The translations under genes were made by a program, and so were the position numbers. A DNA stretch of 64,000 nt from assembly GCA_032719365.1 (NCBI GenBank), contig CM064866.1, forward strand, positions 10,459,781 through 10,523,780. The letters run 5' to 3'. This stretch comes from Prinsepia uniflora. Lineage: Eukaryota; Streptophyta; Magnoliopsida; Rosales; Rosaceae. Shown here in pieces: positions 11,801 through 22,134 of the stretch. Below the pieces are notes generated by a model. That model was not told where the DNA came from. It did no database searches and saw only the letters and a list, made by a program, of their open reading frames with translations. Position 1 is the stretch's first letter, and each line of letters starts with the position of its first letter.

Positions 11801-13560
11801 CCTACGGGAAGGGTAAAAATGAAATTTCTGTGAAGTTTTGTAAAAAGGACGATTTTGCCCCTGTGAATAGTAAACGAAAAGTTGACTTTTTGTAATATTG
11901 ATTTGATGAGTGTTAGCCCTTGACCGTGACGTAGGTTAGGACGTCACGAGTCCGAAGACAGGTGGCAGGTTCGATTCGGACAACCGGAGGAAAAGTTATG
12001 ATGTACGGAAGGTTGGGGGCGTTACTGTAATTTTGAGCTAAAAGGGAAAATGTTGACTTTTTGGAGGATGTGTGATTTTCACGTAGACCGAGGACCGTTG
12101 GATAGGTCTCGACGTCCTGAGTTCAACGACAGGCGGCACGCTGTCATCGGACGTCGGACGGAAAAGATACGGGTCTGGAAAGTCTGAGGGCAAAATGGTA
12201 ATTTTGTGCAGGAGGGGCATTTTGGTCATTTTCCTCAGCCCAATCAGATAAGGGCAAGTGGCAGATATTTTGGGATGGCCAATGGTTGATGGACACGTGG
12301 GGGACCCTAGATGGTTCCAGGAGGAACTTAAGTGTGCACGGCCACACTTGGACATTTTTGAACCGTGCACCAATTCGAAGGCAACTGAAAACAGAGAGGA
12401 GATTGGGTGAGGCGGTGATCGATCTAGAGGTTAGGGAGAGTGAGGAGTGACTGGTGAGAGTGACAGAGAGACGTGGGTGAGGTGCTGATCGTGTTTTGGG
12501 ATTGGCATCGTGCACGGCGGCACGGTGGTGGTGCGGCGAACGTTTGAGGAAAACAGAGGAGATCGTGGACGGTGGAGGCTGTTGTGCCGTGTGGTGAGGC
12601 AAACCGAGGCGGTAGGAGACTCAGGAGGTTGAGGGGAGTCCCACGAGCACGGTGGTGGGTGACGGTTTTCACGGCGGCGCCGGAATCGAAAGGTAAGCCC
12701 GTTTACTCTGTTTTTCGTGGCTTTTTCAATTGCAAAGTCGTGATGATGGGCTTAGAGTCGAGGGATTAGGAGGTCAGGGTGTTGTTCAGGGAGGTCTTAG
12801 GCGTCGTCTGTGGTGGTTGCCGTGACGGGAGGTTCACGGTGGCTGGTGGTTCGACGGCGAGTATCCAATACTCTGTTTTGGCCGTGATTTCAAACTTGAA
12901 GTCGTGGACTTCGGGGATGAATCGACGGATTCTGTGAGTCGGGTAGGACTCAGTAAGGTCCTAGGGTGGTGCTGGTATCACCACCGTGAAGGGGGAAGCT
13001 GTGGACGGCCGGGAAGGAAAACAGAGCCACGGGCAAGTTTTTTCGAGGTTGAGGACGAAGGGTTCTAGGCCGTGATTGCTGGATTTTAGGATTGGGTTTG
13101 ATTGCAGGGAACTGGACGAAGCTAGTGGGATTGAAATGGAGAAGAACGGTGGGTGAACGGCGGAGAACCGGTCACGCCGGTTCAACTGTGTTGAACCGGG
13201 TGACTCGAGGTTGAAGGTGACTGTAGCAGGCGCGTGAGGCCCACGCGCAGCCACTTTGGGCGGCGCGTGGGGGCGCGTGGGAAGGAATCCGGTTAAGCGT
13301 CCAACATGAGTTTAACTCTAAATGTCCTAAGGAGTCCAATGGTACAGTTTTCGGGTTAATCGGACGGTGTTACGGAATGGTTCGGGAATCCGTACGATTT
13401 AGGGTTTATGATTAAAATATTATTAAATTCCCGAAAAATTGGGGAAAATAGGGAAGGTATCCTTGATGTTATTGTGACCCTATTTGGTATCTATTGACAG
13501 GACGGGAGACACCGGAGACGGTTGAGGAGCGCACGGAGCGCGAGTGACGTGTCGTAAACT

Positions 13561-14403
13561 GTGAGTGGACTTTTTCTTATTTCCGAGCATGCCAAACTGT
13601 TTTAATTACTGTTTTATGATTCTATGTGTGTTTTTATGTTTTACATGATGGTTATTCGTGATTGAGATGTTTGCACGTTTTTCGAGATATTTTCGGGGTT
13701 TTACACGTTTTTCGAGAAAAGCCGGTTTTCAGATTTTGATGCCATATTTGAGAAATTCACCCTATAACGGTTTTCTGATGATGGTAAATGGGTTATGAAA
13801 CATGGTTAGGGATTTCCTATGGTTTTTAGTGTGGAAATGGATTTTCCGGATTTGGGTTCGGAACGTCGGTTCTGAATGCCGGAAGGGCTTCAAACCGGGG
13901 ATTTCGAATTCGGATTTGGTGGTTTTACACTGGATATGGATTGGATTTGCTGGATCTGGATATGGGTTTAAAGACCCGGATTGATATTGATGGGGGACGG
14001 GCCCGGATTGAGTTTAAAGACTCGGGAGTTTAAAGACTCGGATATTATGATATTACCCCCATAGGCCTATTGAGTTTAAAGACTCGGGAGTTTAAAGACT
14101 CGGATTTATATGTGAGGCCTGGTTGAGTTTAAAGACTCGGATAGGTCCAGCAGGTTTGATCGGGTTATACTCTGGTTTCTTATGATGTTTTATAGTGTAT
14201 CTGTTTCTTATGGTATTTATAGTGTCTCTGTTTCTTATGATGTTTTTCATACTATGATTTTTCTATTACTCCATTGGCATGCCTGGTTTTAAACCGGAGG
14301 GAACGAATGATTTTATTTTCCTTACGTTGAATTGCTGGTAAACGGTTTTAAAACTTTTATTCTTTTTGGTCCACTCACACCTTTGGTTTTAATTTCCCTC
14401 CAG
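13561..14403 (+). promoter_or_regulatory. Structured LTR core domain (representative copy)
   Basis: An 843-bp segment bounded on the left by GTGAGTGGAC and on the right by the stem CCGGAGGGAA / TTCCCTCCAG with GTCCACTCAC between its arms. The 10-mer pair is fully complementary. The same arrangement is in B1, B2, C, D, E, G and H, and the terminal LTR shows the right-hand part with its far arm beyond the window. The left 10-mer also resembles a splice donor and CCCTCCAG|G an acceptor, but splicing is not shown. Function unknown. Confidence 0.6.
13964..14146 (+). repeat. GAGTTTAAAGACTC array in A 5' LTR
   Basis: Five copies of GAGTTTAAAGACTCGG and one of GGGTTTAAAGACCCGG, two of them as direct doublets. 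The copy in the 3' LTR is at about 21425-21607. The A-to-G change in one arm is matched by T-to-C in the other. Confidence 0.85.
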
Positions 14404-14675
14404 GTCGTGGTGATAGCGCCGGGGTGAACGTTGAGGCAGAGATCGAGGCATAGGGCTTCCGACGTTCTTCCGTTGCGGACTTAGACTTGTAGGACTTTTG
14501 GTGCCCATTTTGTAGAACTATGCTCTGACTTACTGTTGTATATATTTACTCCTTCGTCTGATGGTTATGCTTATAGTTGTATTAAGTTTCTTTTTGGTAT
14601 TGTAAGTATGATTGTCAGACGGGAGCAAGGTTCATCCCGAGTATCGAGGTGATATTTGGGACGGGTCCTGACAAT

Positions 14676-14687
14676 TGGTATCAGAGC
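14676..14687 (+). other. Element A primer-binding site (tRNA-iMet)
   Basis: TGGTATCAGAGC three bases after the 5' LTR end. It is complementary to the 3' end of plant initiator tRNA-Met and primes minus-strand DNA synthesis. Confidence 0.95.
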
Positions 14688-14760
14688 ATAGGTTGTGTCG
14701 ATTTGTGTTGGGTCTAGGTTATTCTACTAACTCTATGCCTCTTTCAGCGTACGATTGATC

Positions 14761-17700
14761 ATGCCTCCGAGACGTGAACCCCCTCCACGACCTGAAGATG
14801 AAGCGGCGAGAGGGACTGAGAGTGCTTCGATCGAGAGAGCCCAGAGGCTTGGGGCTACTACGTTCAGCGGTGGGGCTGATCCCGAGGAAGCTCACCGATG
14901 GATCACCCGACTAGAACGTATTTTTGGGGTGATGCACTGTCCTCCCGAGGATCGGGTATTGTTAGCCACTTTTCTGTTGGATGGAGCTGCCTACGAGTGG
15001 TGGTATACGCTGGAACTGTCCGGCTGGGATGCACATACTGTGACCTGGGAGACGTTCCGGGAGAGGTTTCTAGATCAGTACTATCCCCGTTCTTTTAGGG
15101 ATGCGAAGGAAGCGGAATTCCTTCACTTGAAGCAAGGAAACTTGACAGTGGCTGAGTATGAGCAGAGGTTCCAGATGCTATCTCGTTTTGCTCCGGCATT
15201 TGTGGCGACTGAGACGGAGAAGTGCCGCCGGTTTGAGTTGCGTCTCCGGGGAGAGATCAGGGCCATAGTGACAGCCGGCTCTTTTGCTACATTCCGAGAG
15301 TTGTCTGATGCTGCTGTCAGGGTGGAGGCCAGTTTACCTGCTCGACCACAGTATTCGGGCAGTGTTCGACGCCGAGAGCAGTCATTCCCAGGAGCATCGA
15401 GTCAGAGGCCCCCGAAACGGGGTAATTTTGGTGGATCACTATCGGCTGGTGGAGCCCGGTATGGTAGACCATGCAGTTTCCAGGGCTCAGGATTTCGAGG
15501 AGCTAGGTCACAGCCGACTCCTCAGGCGAGTGCGACTTCAGTGGCTTCGACAGGGAGGCATACCGGTGGACCCGGTAGAGACACTTGCTTCTACTGTGGG
15601 GAGCGAGGACATTTCCGTCGGGAGTGCCCATTGTTAGCCATGGAGGGTGGAGCAGGCAGAGGTGCAGCAGAACCCGGGCGGAGTACTGCATCAGTATCAG
15701 GGGCGGCAGGCCCTAGGGGTGGCGGTGGTGCCACGAGCAGTTCCAGAGGGCGCGGTAGGTCATCGGGACCACAGGCGCGAGTTTTTGCGATGACTCAGCA
15801 GGAGGCTAGGTCAGCACCGGGAGTGGTGACAGGTACACTCACCATACTTGGTCACACTGTTTTTGCTTTGATAGATCCCGGGGCTACCCATTCATTTGTA
15901 GCTCGGAGTTGTAGTCTGGTTAAGGAGAGGGAGGTGTCTACTTTGGATTGTGCGTTAGGAGTGAGTACACCTACTGGGGAGGTGTTGGTAGTGACTCAAG
16001 TTTTGAGAGAGTGTCCGGTACTGGTAGGCCAGGTGGAGTTACTGGCAGATTTGTTACTCTTAGATTTACGGGACTTTGATGTGATCTTGGGTATGGACTG
16101 GTTGACGAGACATCATGCTTCTATCGAATGTTTCGATAGGAGAGTGACTTTTCGGAGTCCCGGATTACCAGAGACTACATTTCAGGGGGATCAGCGTGCA
16201 CTTCCTACGGGAGTTATTTCGGCACTCGAGGCTAGTAAACTGTTACGTAAGGGGTGCCAGGGTTACTTAGCTCATGTGGTGGATACGCGTGCTACGCCAG
16301 AGAGGGCGGAGGATATACCAGTGGTACGGGAGTTTCCCGATGTTTTTCCCGAGGAGTTGCCAGGACTACCCCCACACCGAGATCTTGAGTTCACGATTGA
16401 GCTTCTACCAGGTACACAGCCTATTTCTCAGACTCCTTACCGTATGGCACCTGCTGAATTGAGGGAACTTAAGGCCCAGTTGCAAGAATTGGTCGATATA
16501 GGATTCATTCGACCGAGTATGTCACCTTGGGGAGCACCTGTTTTGTTTGTCAAGAAAAAGGACGGAGGATTGAGGTTGTGTGTGGATTACAGGCAACTGA
16601 ATAAGGTAACTATTCGGAATAAGTATCCCCTACCCCGGATTGATGATTTGTTTGACCAGCTCAAGGGAGCACAGTATTTCTCGAAGATTGATCTTCGCTC
16701 CGGCTATCACCAGTTAAGGGTTAAAGAGGAGGATATACCGAAGACAGCTTTCCGGACCAGGTACGGTCACTATGAGTTTGTGGTGATGCCTTTTGGTTTG
16801 ACTAATGCCTCAGCAACTTTTATGGACCTTATGAACCGAGTGTTCCGGCCCTACTTAGATCGTTTTGTGATTGTTTTCATTGATGATATTTTGGTGTTTT
16901 CGAAGAGTGCGAAGGCGCATGAGAAACATCTGAGGATTGTGCTTAAAACGTTGAGGGAGCATCAGTTGTATGCGAAGCTCAGTAAGTGTCAGTTCTGGTT
17001 GACCAGTGTTGGATTTCTTGGCCATGTGATTTCGGCCGAGGGCATTCGTGTGGATCCTCAGAAAGTTGAGGCGGTAGCCAATTGGGAACAGCCTAAGACG
17101 GTGACGGAAATTCGGAGTTTTCTGGGTTTGGCAGGGTATTACCGGCGTTTTATTGAGGGCTTTTCTATTCTTGCAGCACCGTTGACGAGGTTGACACGGA
17201 AGGGAGTTCGGTTTGAGTGGGATGAGAACTGTGAACAGAGTTTCCAGGAGCTTAAAAGGCGGTTAACATCTGCTCCTGTGTTAGCCCTTCCAGATGATAG
17301 TGGGGAGTTTGAGGTGTACAGTGACGCTTCTTTACAAGGTTTGGGTTGTGTCTTGATGCAGCACGGGAAAGTGATTGCTTATGCTTCCCGGCAATTGAAA
17401 CCCCATGAGGTGAACTACCCTACACATGACTTGGAATTGGCTGCGGTGGTTCATGCATTGAAGATTTGGCGACACTACTTGTACGGTGAGAAGTGCAGGA
17501 TCTTTACGGACCACAAGAGTTTGAAGTATTTGTTCACCCAAAAGGAATTGAACCTCAGACAGCGCCGTTGGTTGGAGTTACTAAAGGACTACGACTGTAC
17601 TATTGAGTATCATCCAGGGAAGGCTAATGTGGTAGCCGATGCTTTGAGCAGAAAGTCAGCTGGTTCTTTGTCGCATCTGAGGACAGTACGGTTACCTTTG

Positions 17701-19212
17701 CTGGTTGAGCTCCGTAAGTTGGGAGTAGAGTTGATTGTGGATGATCAGGGAGCACTCCTAGCGAGTTTCCATGTGCGACCCGTTTTGATTGATCAGGTGA
17801 TTGATGCTCAGTTTGAGGACCCTATTCTGGGCATCATTCGGATTGAGGTCGAGGCTGGAGAAAGACAGGATTTTGAGATCCGTGAGGATGGAGCTTTGGT
17901 TAAGAATGGACGGTTGTGTGTTCCTGAGGATGAAGTCTTGAAGAAGGTGATACTGGATGAGGCTCACTGTTCAGCTTATGCGATGCATCCCGGTGGGACC
18001 AAGATGTATCGTACACTTCGAGAGCATTACTGGTGGTCAGGGATGAAACGTGAAATTGCAGAGTATGTCAGTAGATGTTTGATTTGTCAACAGGTAAAAG
18101 CCGAGCGGCAGAGACCTTATGGAGCGATGCAACCTTTGCCGATTCCCGAGTGGAAATGGGATCACCTGACTATGGATTTTGTGTTCAAGCTTCCGAGAAC
18201 ACCGAAGGGACACGATGGTGTATGGGTTGTTGTGGATCGACTTACGAAGTCTGCTCATTTCTTACCAGTACGGGAGAATTTCAGGTTGGAACAGTTTGCA
18301 CAATTGTTTATTAATGAGATTATTCGATTGCATGGGACTCCGGAGTCGATAGTATCTGATAGAGATCCGAGATTCACTTCCCGATTTTGGCAGAGCTTAC
18401 AGGAAGCTTTTGGGACTAAATTACACTTCAGTACTGCTTTTCATCCTCAGACTGATGGGCAGTCTGAGCGGACTATTCAGATTCTCGAGGATATGATGCG
18501 AGCTTGTGTGCTTCAATTTCAGGGTACTTGGGAATCACATCTGCCTTTGATGGAGTTCGCCTATAATAATAGTTTTCAGGAGAGCATTGGGATGGCTCCT
18601 TACGAGGCTTTGTATGGGCGGCAGTGTCGGACTCCATTGTGTTGGACTGAGGTTGGTGAGAGGAGGTTGACTACTTCTGAGCTGGTGGAGCTTACTCAGG
18701 AAAAAGTGGTACTGATTAGGGATCGATTGAAGGCAGCGCAGGACCGCCAAAAGAGCTACGCTGACCGTAGGATCAGGGATTTGGAGTTTGCTGTTGGAGA
18801 CTGGGTTTTCCTGAAGCTATCTCCTTGGAAAGGAATTGTACGATTTGGCCGACGAGGGAAGTTGAGTCCTCGTTACATTGGACCGTATGAGATTTTGGAG
18901 CGGATTGGTCCTGTAGCTTATCGGTTGGCCTTACCATCAGATTTGGAAAAGGTACATAATGTCTTTCATGTTTCTATGCTTCGGAAATATATTCGAGATG
19001 ATTCGCATGTTTTAGAAGCACAACCAGTGGAACTGAGGGAAGACTTGAGTTTTGAAGAGCAACCTGTTGCAATCCTGGATCGGAAGGATAAAGTGTTGCG
19101 AAGGAAGACGGTTCCCTTAGTGAAGGTATTGTGGCGAAATCATCAGGTTGAAGAAGCTACTTGGGAACCCGAGGCCTTGATGCGAGAACAGTACCCTTAT
19201 TTATTTCACTGA
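14761..19212 (+). CDS. Gag-Pol polyprotein, chromovirus (element A)
   Basis: A single uninterrupted frame of 1,483 residues. The start chosen is ATG at 14761 (MPPRREPPP); an upstream in-frame TTG at 14755 is not needed, and D's gag starts the same way. Order: Gag capsid in the first 200 residues; CCHC zinc knuckle at 276 (CFYCGERGHFRREC); aspartic protease with DPGATHSF at 372 (DPG in place of the usual DSG/DTG, common in this lineage); reverse transcriptase with FIDD at 706-709; RNase H with catalytic D855; integrase HHCC zinc finger (H1069, H1076, C1106, C1109); integrase core D1139, D1200, E1236 (35 residues between the last two); GPY/F motif at 1374-1376; C-terminal chromodomain with aromatic W1458 and W1468. 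All catalytic residues looked for are present. The chromodomain is thought to direct integration to heterochromatin. Confidence 0.96.
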   Translation: MPPRREPPPRPEDEAARGTESASIERAQRLGATTFSGGADPEEAHRWITRLERIFGVMHCPPEDRVLLATFLLDGAAYEWWYTLELSGWDAHTVTWETFRERFLDQYYPRSFRDAKEAEFLHLKQGNLTVAEYEQRFQMLSRFAPAFVATETEKCRRFELRLRGEIRAIVTAGSFATFRELSDAAVRVEASLPARPQYSGSVRRREQSFPGASSQRPPKRGNFGGSLSAGGARYGRPCSFQGSGFRGARSQPTPQASATSVASTGRHTGGPGRDTCFYCGERGHFRRECPLLAMEGGAGRGAAEPGRSTASVSGAAGPRGGGGATSSSRGRGRSSGPQARVFAMTQQEARSAPGVVTGTLTILGHTVFALIDPGATHSFVARSCSLVKEREVSTLDCALGVSTPTGEVLVVTQVLRECPVLVGQVELLADLLLLDLRDFDVILGMDWLTRHHASIECFDRRVTFRSPGLPETTFQGDQRALPTGVISALEASKLLRKGCQGYLAHVVDTRATPERAEDIPVVREFPDVFPEELPGLPPHRDLEFTIELLPGTQPISQTPYRMAPAELRELKAQLQELVDIGFIRPSMSPWGAPVLFVKKKDGGLRLCVDYRQLNKVTIRNKYPLPRIDDLFDQLKGAQYFSKIDLRSGYHQLRVKEEDIPKTAFRTRYGHYEFVVMPFGLTNASATFMDLMNRVFRPYLDRFVIVFIDDILVFSKSAKAHEKHLRIVLKTLREHQLYAKLSKCQFWLTSVGFLGHVISAEGIRVDPQKVEAVANWEQPKTVTEIRSFLGLAGYYRRFIEGFSILAAPLTRLTRKGVRFEWDENCEQSFQELKRRLTSAPVLALPDDSGEFEVYSDASLQGLGCVLMQHGKVIAYASRQLKPHEVNYPTHDLELAAVVHALKIWRHYLYGEKCRIFTDHKSLKYLFTQKELNLRQRRWLELLKDYDCTIEYHPGKANVVADALSRKSAGSLSHLRTVRLPLLVELRKLGVELIVDDQGALLASFHVRPVLIDQVIDAQFEDPILGIIRIEVEAGERQDFEIREDGALVKNGRLCVPEDEVLKKVILDEAHCSAYAMHPGGTKMYRTLREHYWWSGMKREIAEYVSRCLICQQVKAERQRPYGAMQPLPIPEWKWDHLTMDFVFKLPRTPKGHDGVWVVVDRLTKSAHFLPVRENFRLEQFAQLFINEIIRLHGTPESIVSDRDPRFTSRFWQSLQEAFGTKLHFSTAFHPQTDGQSERTIQILEDMMRACVLQFQGTWESHLPLMEFAYNNSFQESIGMAPYEALYGRQCRTPLCWTEVGERRLTTSELVELTQEKVVLIRDRLKAAQDRQKSYADRRIRDLEFAVGDWVFLKLSPWKGIVRFGRRGKLSPRYIGPYEILERIGPVAYRLALPSDLEKVHNVFHVSMLRKYIRDDSHVLEAQPVELREDLSFEEQPVAILDRKDKVLRRKTVPLVKVLWRNHQVEEATWEPEALMREQYPYLFH

Positions 19213-19247
19213 ATTTCGGGGACGAAATTCTTTTTAGGGGGGTAGAT
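19212..19247 (+). promoter_or_regulatory. Element A 3' box and polypurine tract
   Basis: AATTTCGGGGACGAAATT (19212-19229) starts at the last base of the stop codon. It is followed by a T run and TTAGGGGGGTAGAT, the polypurine tract that primes plus-strand synthesis directly before the 3' LTR. The 18-bp box is an imperfect palindrome and recurs at the same place in D (24067-24084) and in the gene-less H (51970-51987). Confidence 0.85.
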
Positions 19248-22134
19248 TGTAACAACCCGTACCTACGGGAAGGGTAAAAATGAAATTTCTGTGAAGTTTT
19301 GTAAAAAGGACGATTTTGCCCCTGTGAATAGTAAACGAAAAGTTGACTTTTTGTAATATTGATTTGATGAGTGTTAGCCCTTGACCGTGACGTAGGTTAG
19401 GACGTCACGAGTCCGAAGACAGGTGGCAGGTTCGATTCGGACAACCGGAGGAAAAGTTATGATGTACGGAAGGTTGGGGGCGTTACCGTAATTTTGAGCT
19501 AAAAGGGAAAATGTTGACTTTTTGGAGGATGTGTGATTTTCACGTAGACCGAGGACCGTTGGATAGGTCTCGACGTCCTGAGTTCAACGACAGGCGGCAC
19601 GCTGTCATCGGACGTCGGACGGAAAAGATACGGGTCTGGAAAGTCTGAGGGCAAAATGGTAATTTTGTGCAGGAGGGGCATTTTGGTCATTTTCCTCAGC
19701 CCAATCAGATAAGGGCAAGTGGCAGATATTTTGGGATGGCCAATGGTTGATGGACACGTGGGGGACCCTAGATGGTTCCAGGAGGAACTTAAGTGTGCAC
19801 GGCCACACTTGGACATTTTTGAACCGTGCACCAATTCGAAGGCAACTGAAAACAGAGAGGAGATTGGGTGAGGCGGTGATCGATCTAGAGGTTAGGGAGA
19901 GTGAGGAGTGACTGGTGAGAGTGACAGAGAGACGTGGGTGAGGTGCTGATCGTGTTTTGGGATTGGCATCGTGCACGGCGGCACGGTGGTGGTGCGGCGA
20001 ACGTTTGAGGAAAACAGAGGAGATCGTGGACGGTGGAGGCTGTTGTGCCGTGTGGTGAGGCAAACCGAGGCGGTAGGAGACTCAGGAGGTTGAGGGGAGT
20101 CCCACGAGCACGGTGGTGGGTGACGGTTTTCACGGCGGCGCCGGAATCGAAAGGTAAGCCCGTTTACTCTGTTTTTCGTGGCTTTTTCAATTGCAAAGTC
20201 GTGATGATGGGCTTAGAGTCGAGGGATTAGGAGGTCAGGGTGTTGTTCAGGGAGGTCTTAGGCGTCGTCTGTGGTGGTTGCCGTGACGGGAGGTTCACGG
20301 TGGCTGGTGGTTCGACGGCGAGTATCCAATACTCTGTTTTGGCCGTGATTTCAAACTTGAAGTCGTGGACTTCGGGGATGAATCGACGGATTCTGTGAGT
20401 CGGGTAGGACTCAGTAAGGTCCTAGGGTGGTGCTGGTATCACCACCGTGAAGGGGGAAGCTGTGGACGGCCGGGAAGGAAAACAGAGCCACGGGCAAGTT
20501 TTTTCGAGGTTGAGGACGAAGGGTTCTAGGCCGTGATTGCTGGATTTTAGGATTGGGTTTGATTGCAGGGAACTGGACGAAGCTAGTGGGATTGAAATGG
20601 AGAAGAACGGTGGGTGAACGGCGGAGAACCGGTCACGCCGGTTCAACTGTGTTGAACCGGGTGACTCGAGGTTGAAGGTGACTGTAGCAGGCGCGTGAGG
20701 CCCACGCGCAGCCACTTTGGGCGGCGCGTGGGGGCGCGTGGGAAGGAATCCGGTTAAGCGTCCAACATGAGTTTAACTCTAAATGTCCTAAGGAGTCCAA
20801 TGGTACAGTTTTCGGGTTAATCGGACGGTGTTACGGAATGGTTCGGGAATCCGTACGGTTTAGGGTTTATGATTAAAATATTATTAAATTCCCGAAAAAT
20901 TGGGGAAAATAGGGAAGGTATCCTTGATGTTATTGTGACCCTATTTGGTATCTATTGACAGGACGGGAGACACCGGAGACGGTTGAGGAGCGCACGGAGC
21001 GCGAGTGACGTGTCGTAAACTGTGAGTGGACTTTTTCTTATTTCCGAGCATGCCAAACTGTTTTAATTACTGTTTTATGATTCTATGTGTGTTTTTATGT
21101 TTTACATGATGGTTATTCGTGATTGAGATGTTTGCACGTTTTTCGAGATATTTTCGGGGTTTTACACGTTTTTCGAGAAAAGCCGGTTTTCAGATTTTGA
21201 TGCCATATTTGAGAAATTCACCCTATAACGGTTTTCTGATGATGGTAAATGGGTTATGAAACATGGTTAGGGATTTCCTATGGTTTTTAGTGTGGAAATG
21301 GATTTTCCGGATTTGGGTTCGGAACGTCGGTTCTGAATGCCGGAAGGGCTTCAAACCGGGGATTTCGAATTCGGATTTGGTGGTTTTACACTGGATATGG
21401 ATTGGATTTGCTGGATCTGGATATGGGTTTAAAGACCCGGATTGATATTGATGGGGGACGGGCCCGGATTGAGTTTAAAGACTCGGGAGTTTAAAGACTC
21501 GGATATTATGATATTACCCCCATAGGCCTATTGAGTTTAAAGACTCGGGAGTTTAAAGACTCGGATTTATATGTGAGGCCTGGTTGAGTTTAAAGACTCG
21601 GATAGGTCCAGCAGGTTTGATCGGGTTATACTCTGGTTTCTTATGATGTTTTATAGTGTATCTGTTTCTTATGGTATTTATAGTGTCTCTGTTTCTTATG
21701 ATGTTTTTCATACTATGATTTTTCTATTACTCCATTGGCATGCCTGGTTTTAAACCGGAGGGAACGAATGATTTTATTTTCCTTACGTTGAATTGCTGGT
21801 AAACGGTTTTAAAACTTTTATTCTTTTTGGTCCACTCACACCTTTGGTTTTAATTTCCCTCCAGGTCGTGGTGATAGCGCCGGGGTGAACGTTGAGGCAG
21901 AGATCGAGGCATAGGGCTTCCGACGTTCTTCCGTTGCGGACTTAGACTTGTAGGACTTTTGGTGCCCATTTTGTAGAACTATGCTCTGACTTACTGTTGT
22001 ATATATTTACTCCTTCGTCTGATGGTTATGCTTATAGTTGTATTAAGTTTCTTTTTGGTATTGTAAGTATGATTGTCAGACGGGAGCAGGGTTCATCCCG
22101 AGTATCGAGGTGATATTTGGGACGGGTCCTGACA
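19248..22134 (+). repeat. Element A 3' LTR
   Basis: 2,887 bp, same termini as the 5' LTR, followed by TSD TGCAC. Mismatches noticed against the 5' LTR: one each near 19489 (GTTACC against GTTACT), 20858 (CGTACGG against CGTACGA) and 22090 (GCAGGG against GCAAGG). Core motifs: GTGAGTGGAC 21022-21031, CCGGAGGGAA 21755-21764, GTCCACTCAC 21830-21839, TTCCCTCCAG 21855-21864. Confidence 0.96.

Larger units (their letters stand above)
11787..14673 (+). repeat. Element A 5' LTR
   Basis: 2,887 bp from TGTAACAACCCG to GGGTCCTGACA. Near the start: W-box-type GTTGACTTTTTG at 11881-11892 and a TGACG/GACGTCAC pair around 11925-11947, repeated in diverged form further on. GC-rich CGCG palindrome at about 13230-13280. 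Core domain: GTGAGTGGAC 13561-13570, GAGTTTAAAGACTC array about 13964-14146, CCGGAGGGAA 14294-14303, GTCCACTCAC 14369-14378, TTCCCTCCAG 14394-14403. The open frames within it (for example 152 aa on minus at 12144-12602) recur in the 3' LTR only because the LTR is duplicated; they show no domain. Confidence 0.96.
11787..22134 (+). mobile_element. Element A: intact young Ty3/gypsy chromovirus
   Basis: A complete 10,348-bp element: 5' LTR 11787-14673, PBS 14676-14687, one open gag-pol frame 14761-19212, polypurine tract about 19235-19247, 3' LTR 19248-22134. Perfect TSD TGCAC at 11782-11786 and 22135-22139. The two LTRs are both 2,887 bp and I counted three mismatches between them, so insertion was very recent. 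It interrupts element D's 3' LTR. The chromodomain, fused gag-pol, long LTRs and iMet PBS fit the Tekay/Del lineage. It is the only element in the window that looks able to move by itself. Confidence 0.96.

Noticed and set aside
12144..12602. 152-aa minus-strand frame, repeated at 19605-20063
   Set aside because: Identical in both places only because it lies in the two LTRs of A; composition is low complexity and it overlaps other frames.
13561..14403. A spliced intron inside each LTR (GTGAGT donor, CCCTCCAG acceptor)
   Set aside because: The ends fit, but a TATA box near the LTR 3' end in B1 and B2 suggests this is U3, where splicing would remove it from the next generation. Kept only as a note under the structural finding.
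14755..14760. Gag-pol start two codons upstream of ATG
   Set aside because: It would need TTG as start; the ATG at 14761 matches the MPPRREP start seen in D and, decayed, in F.
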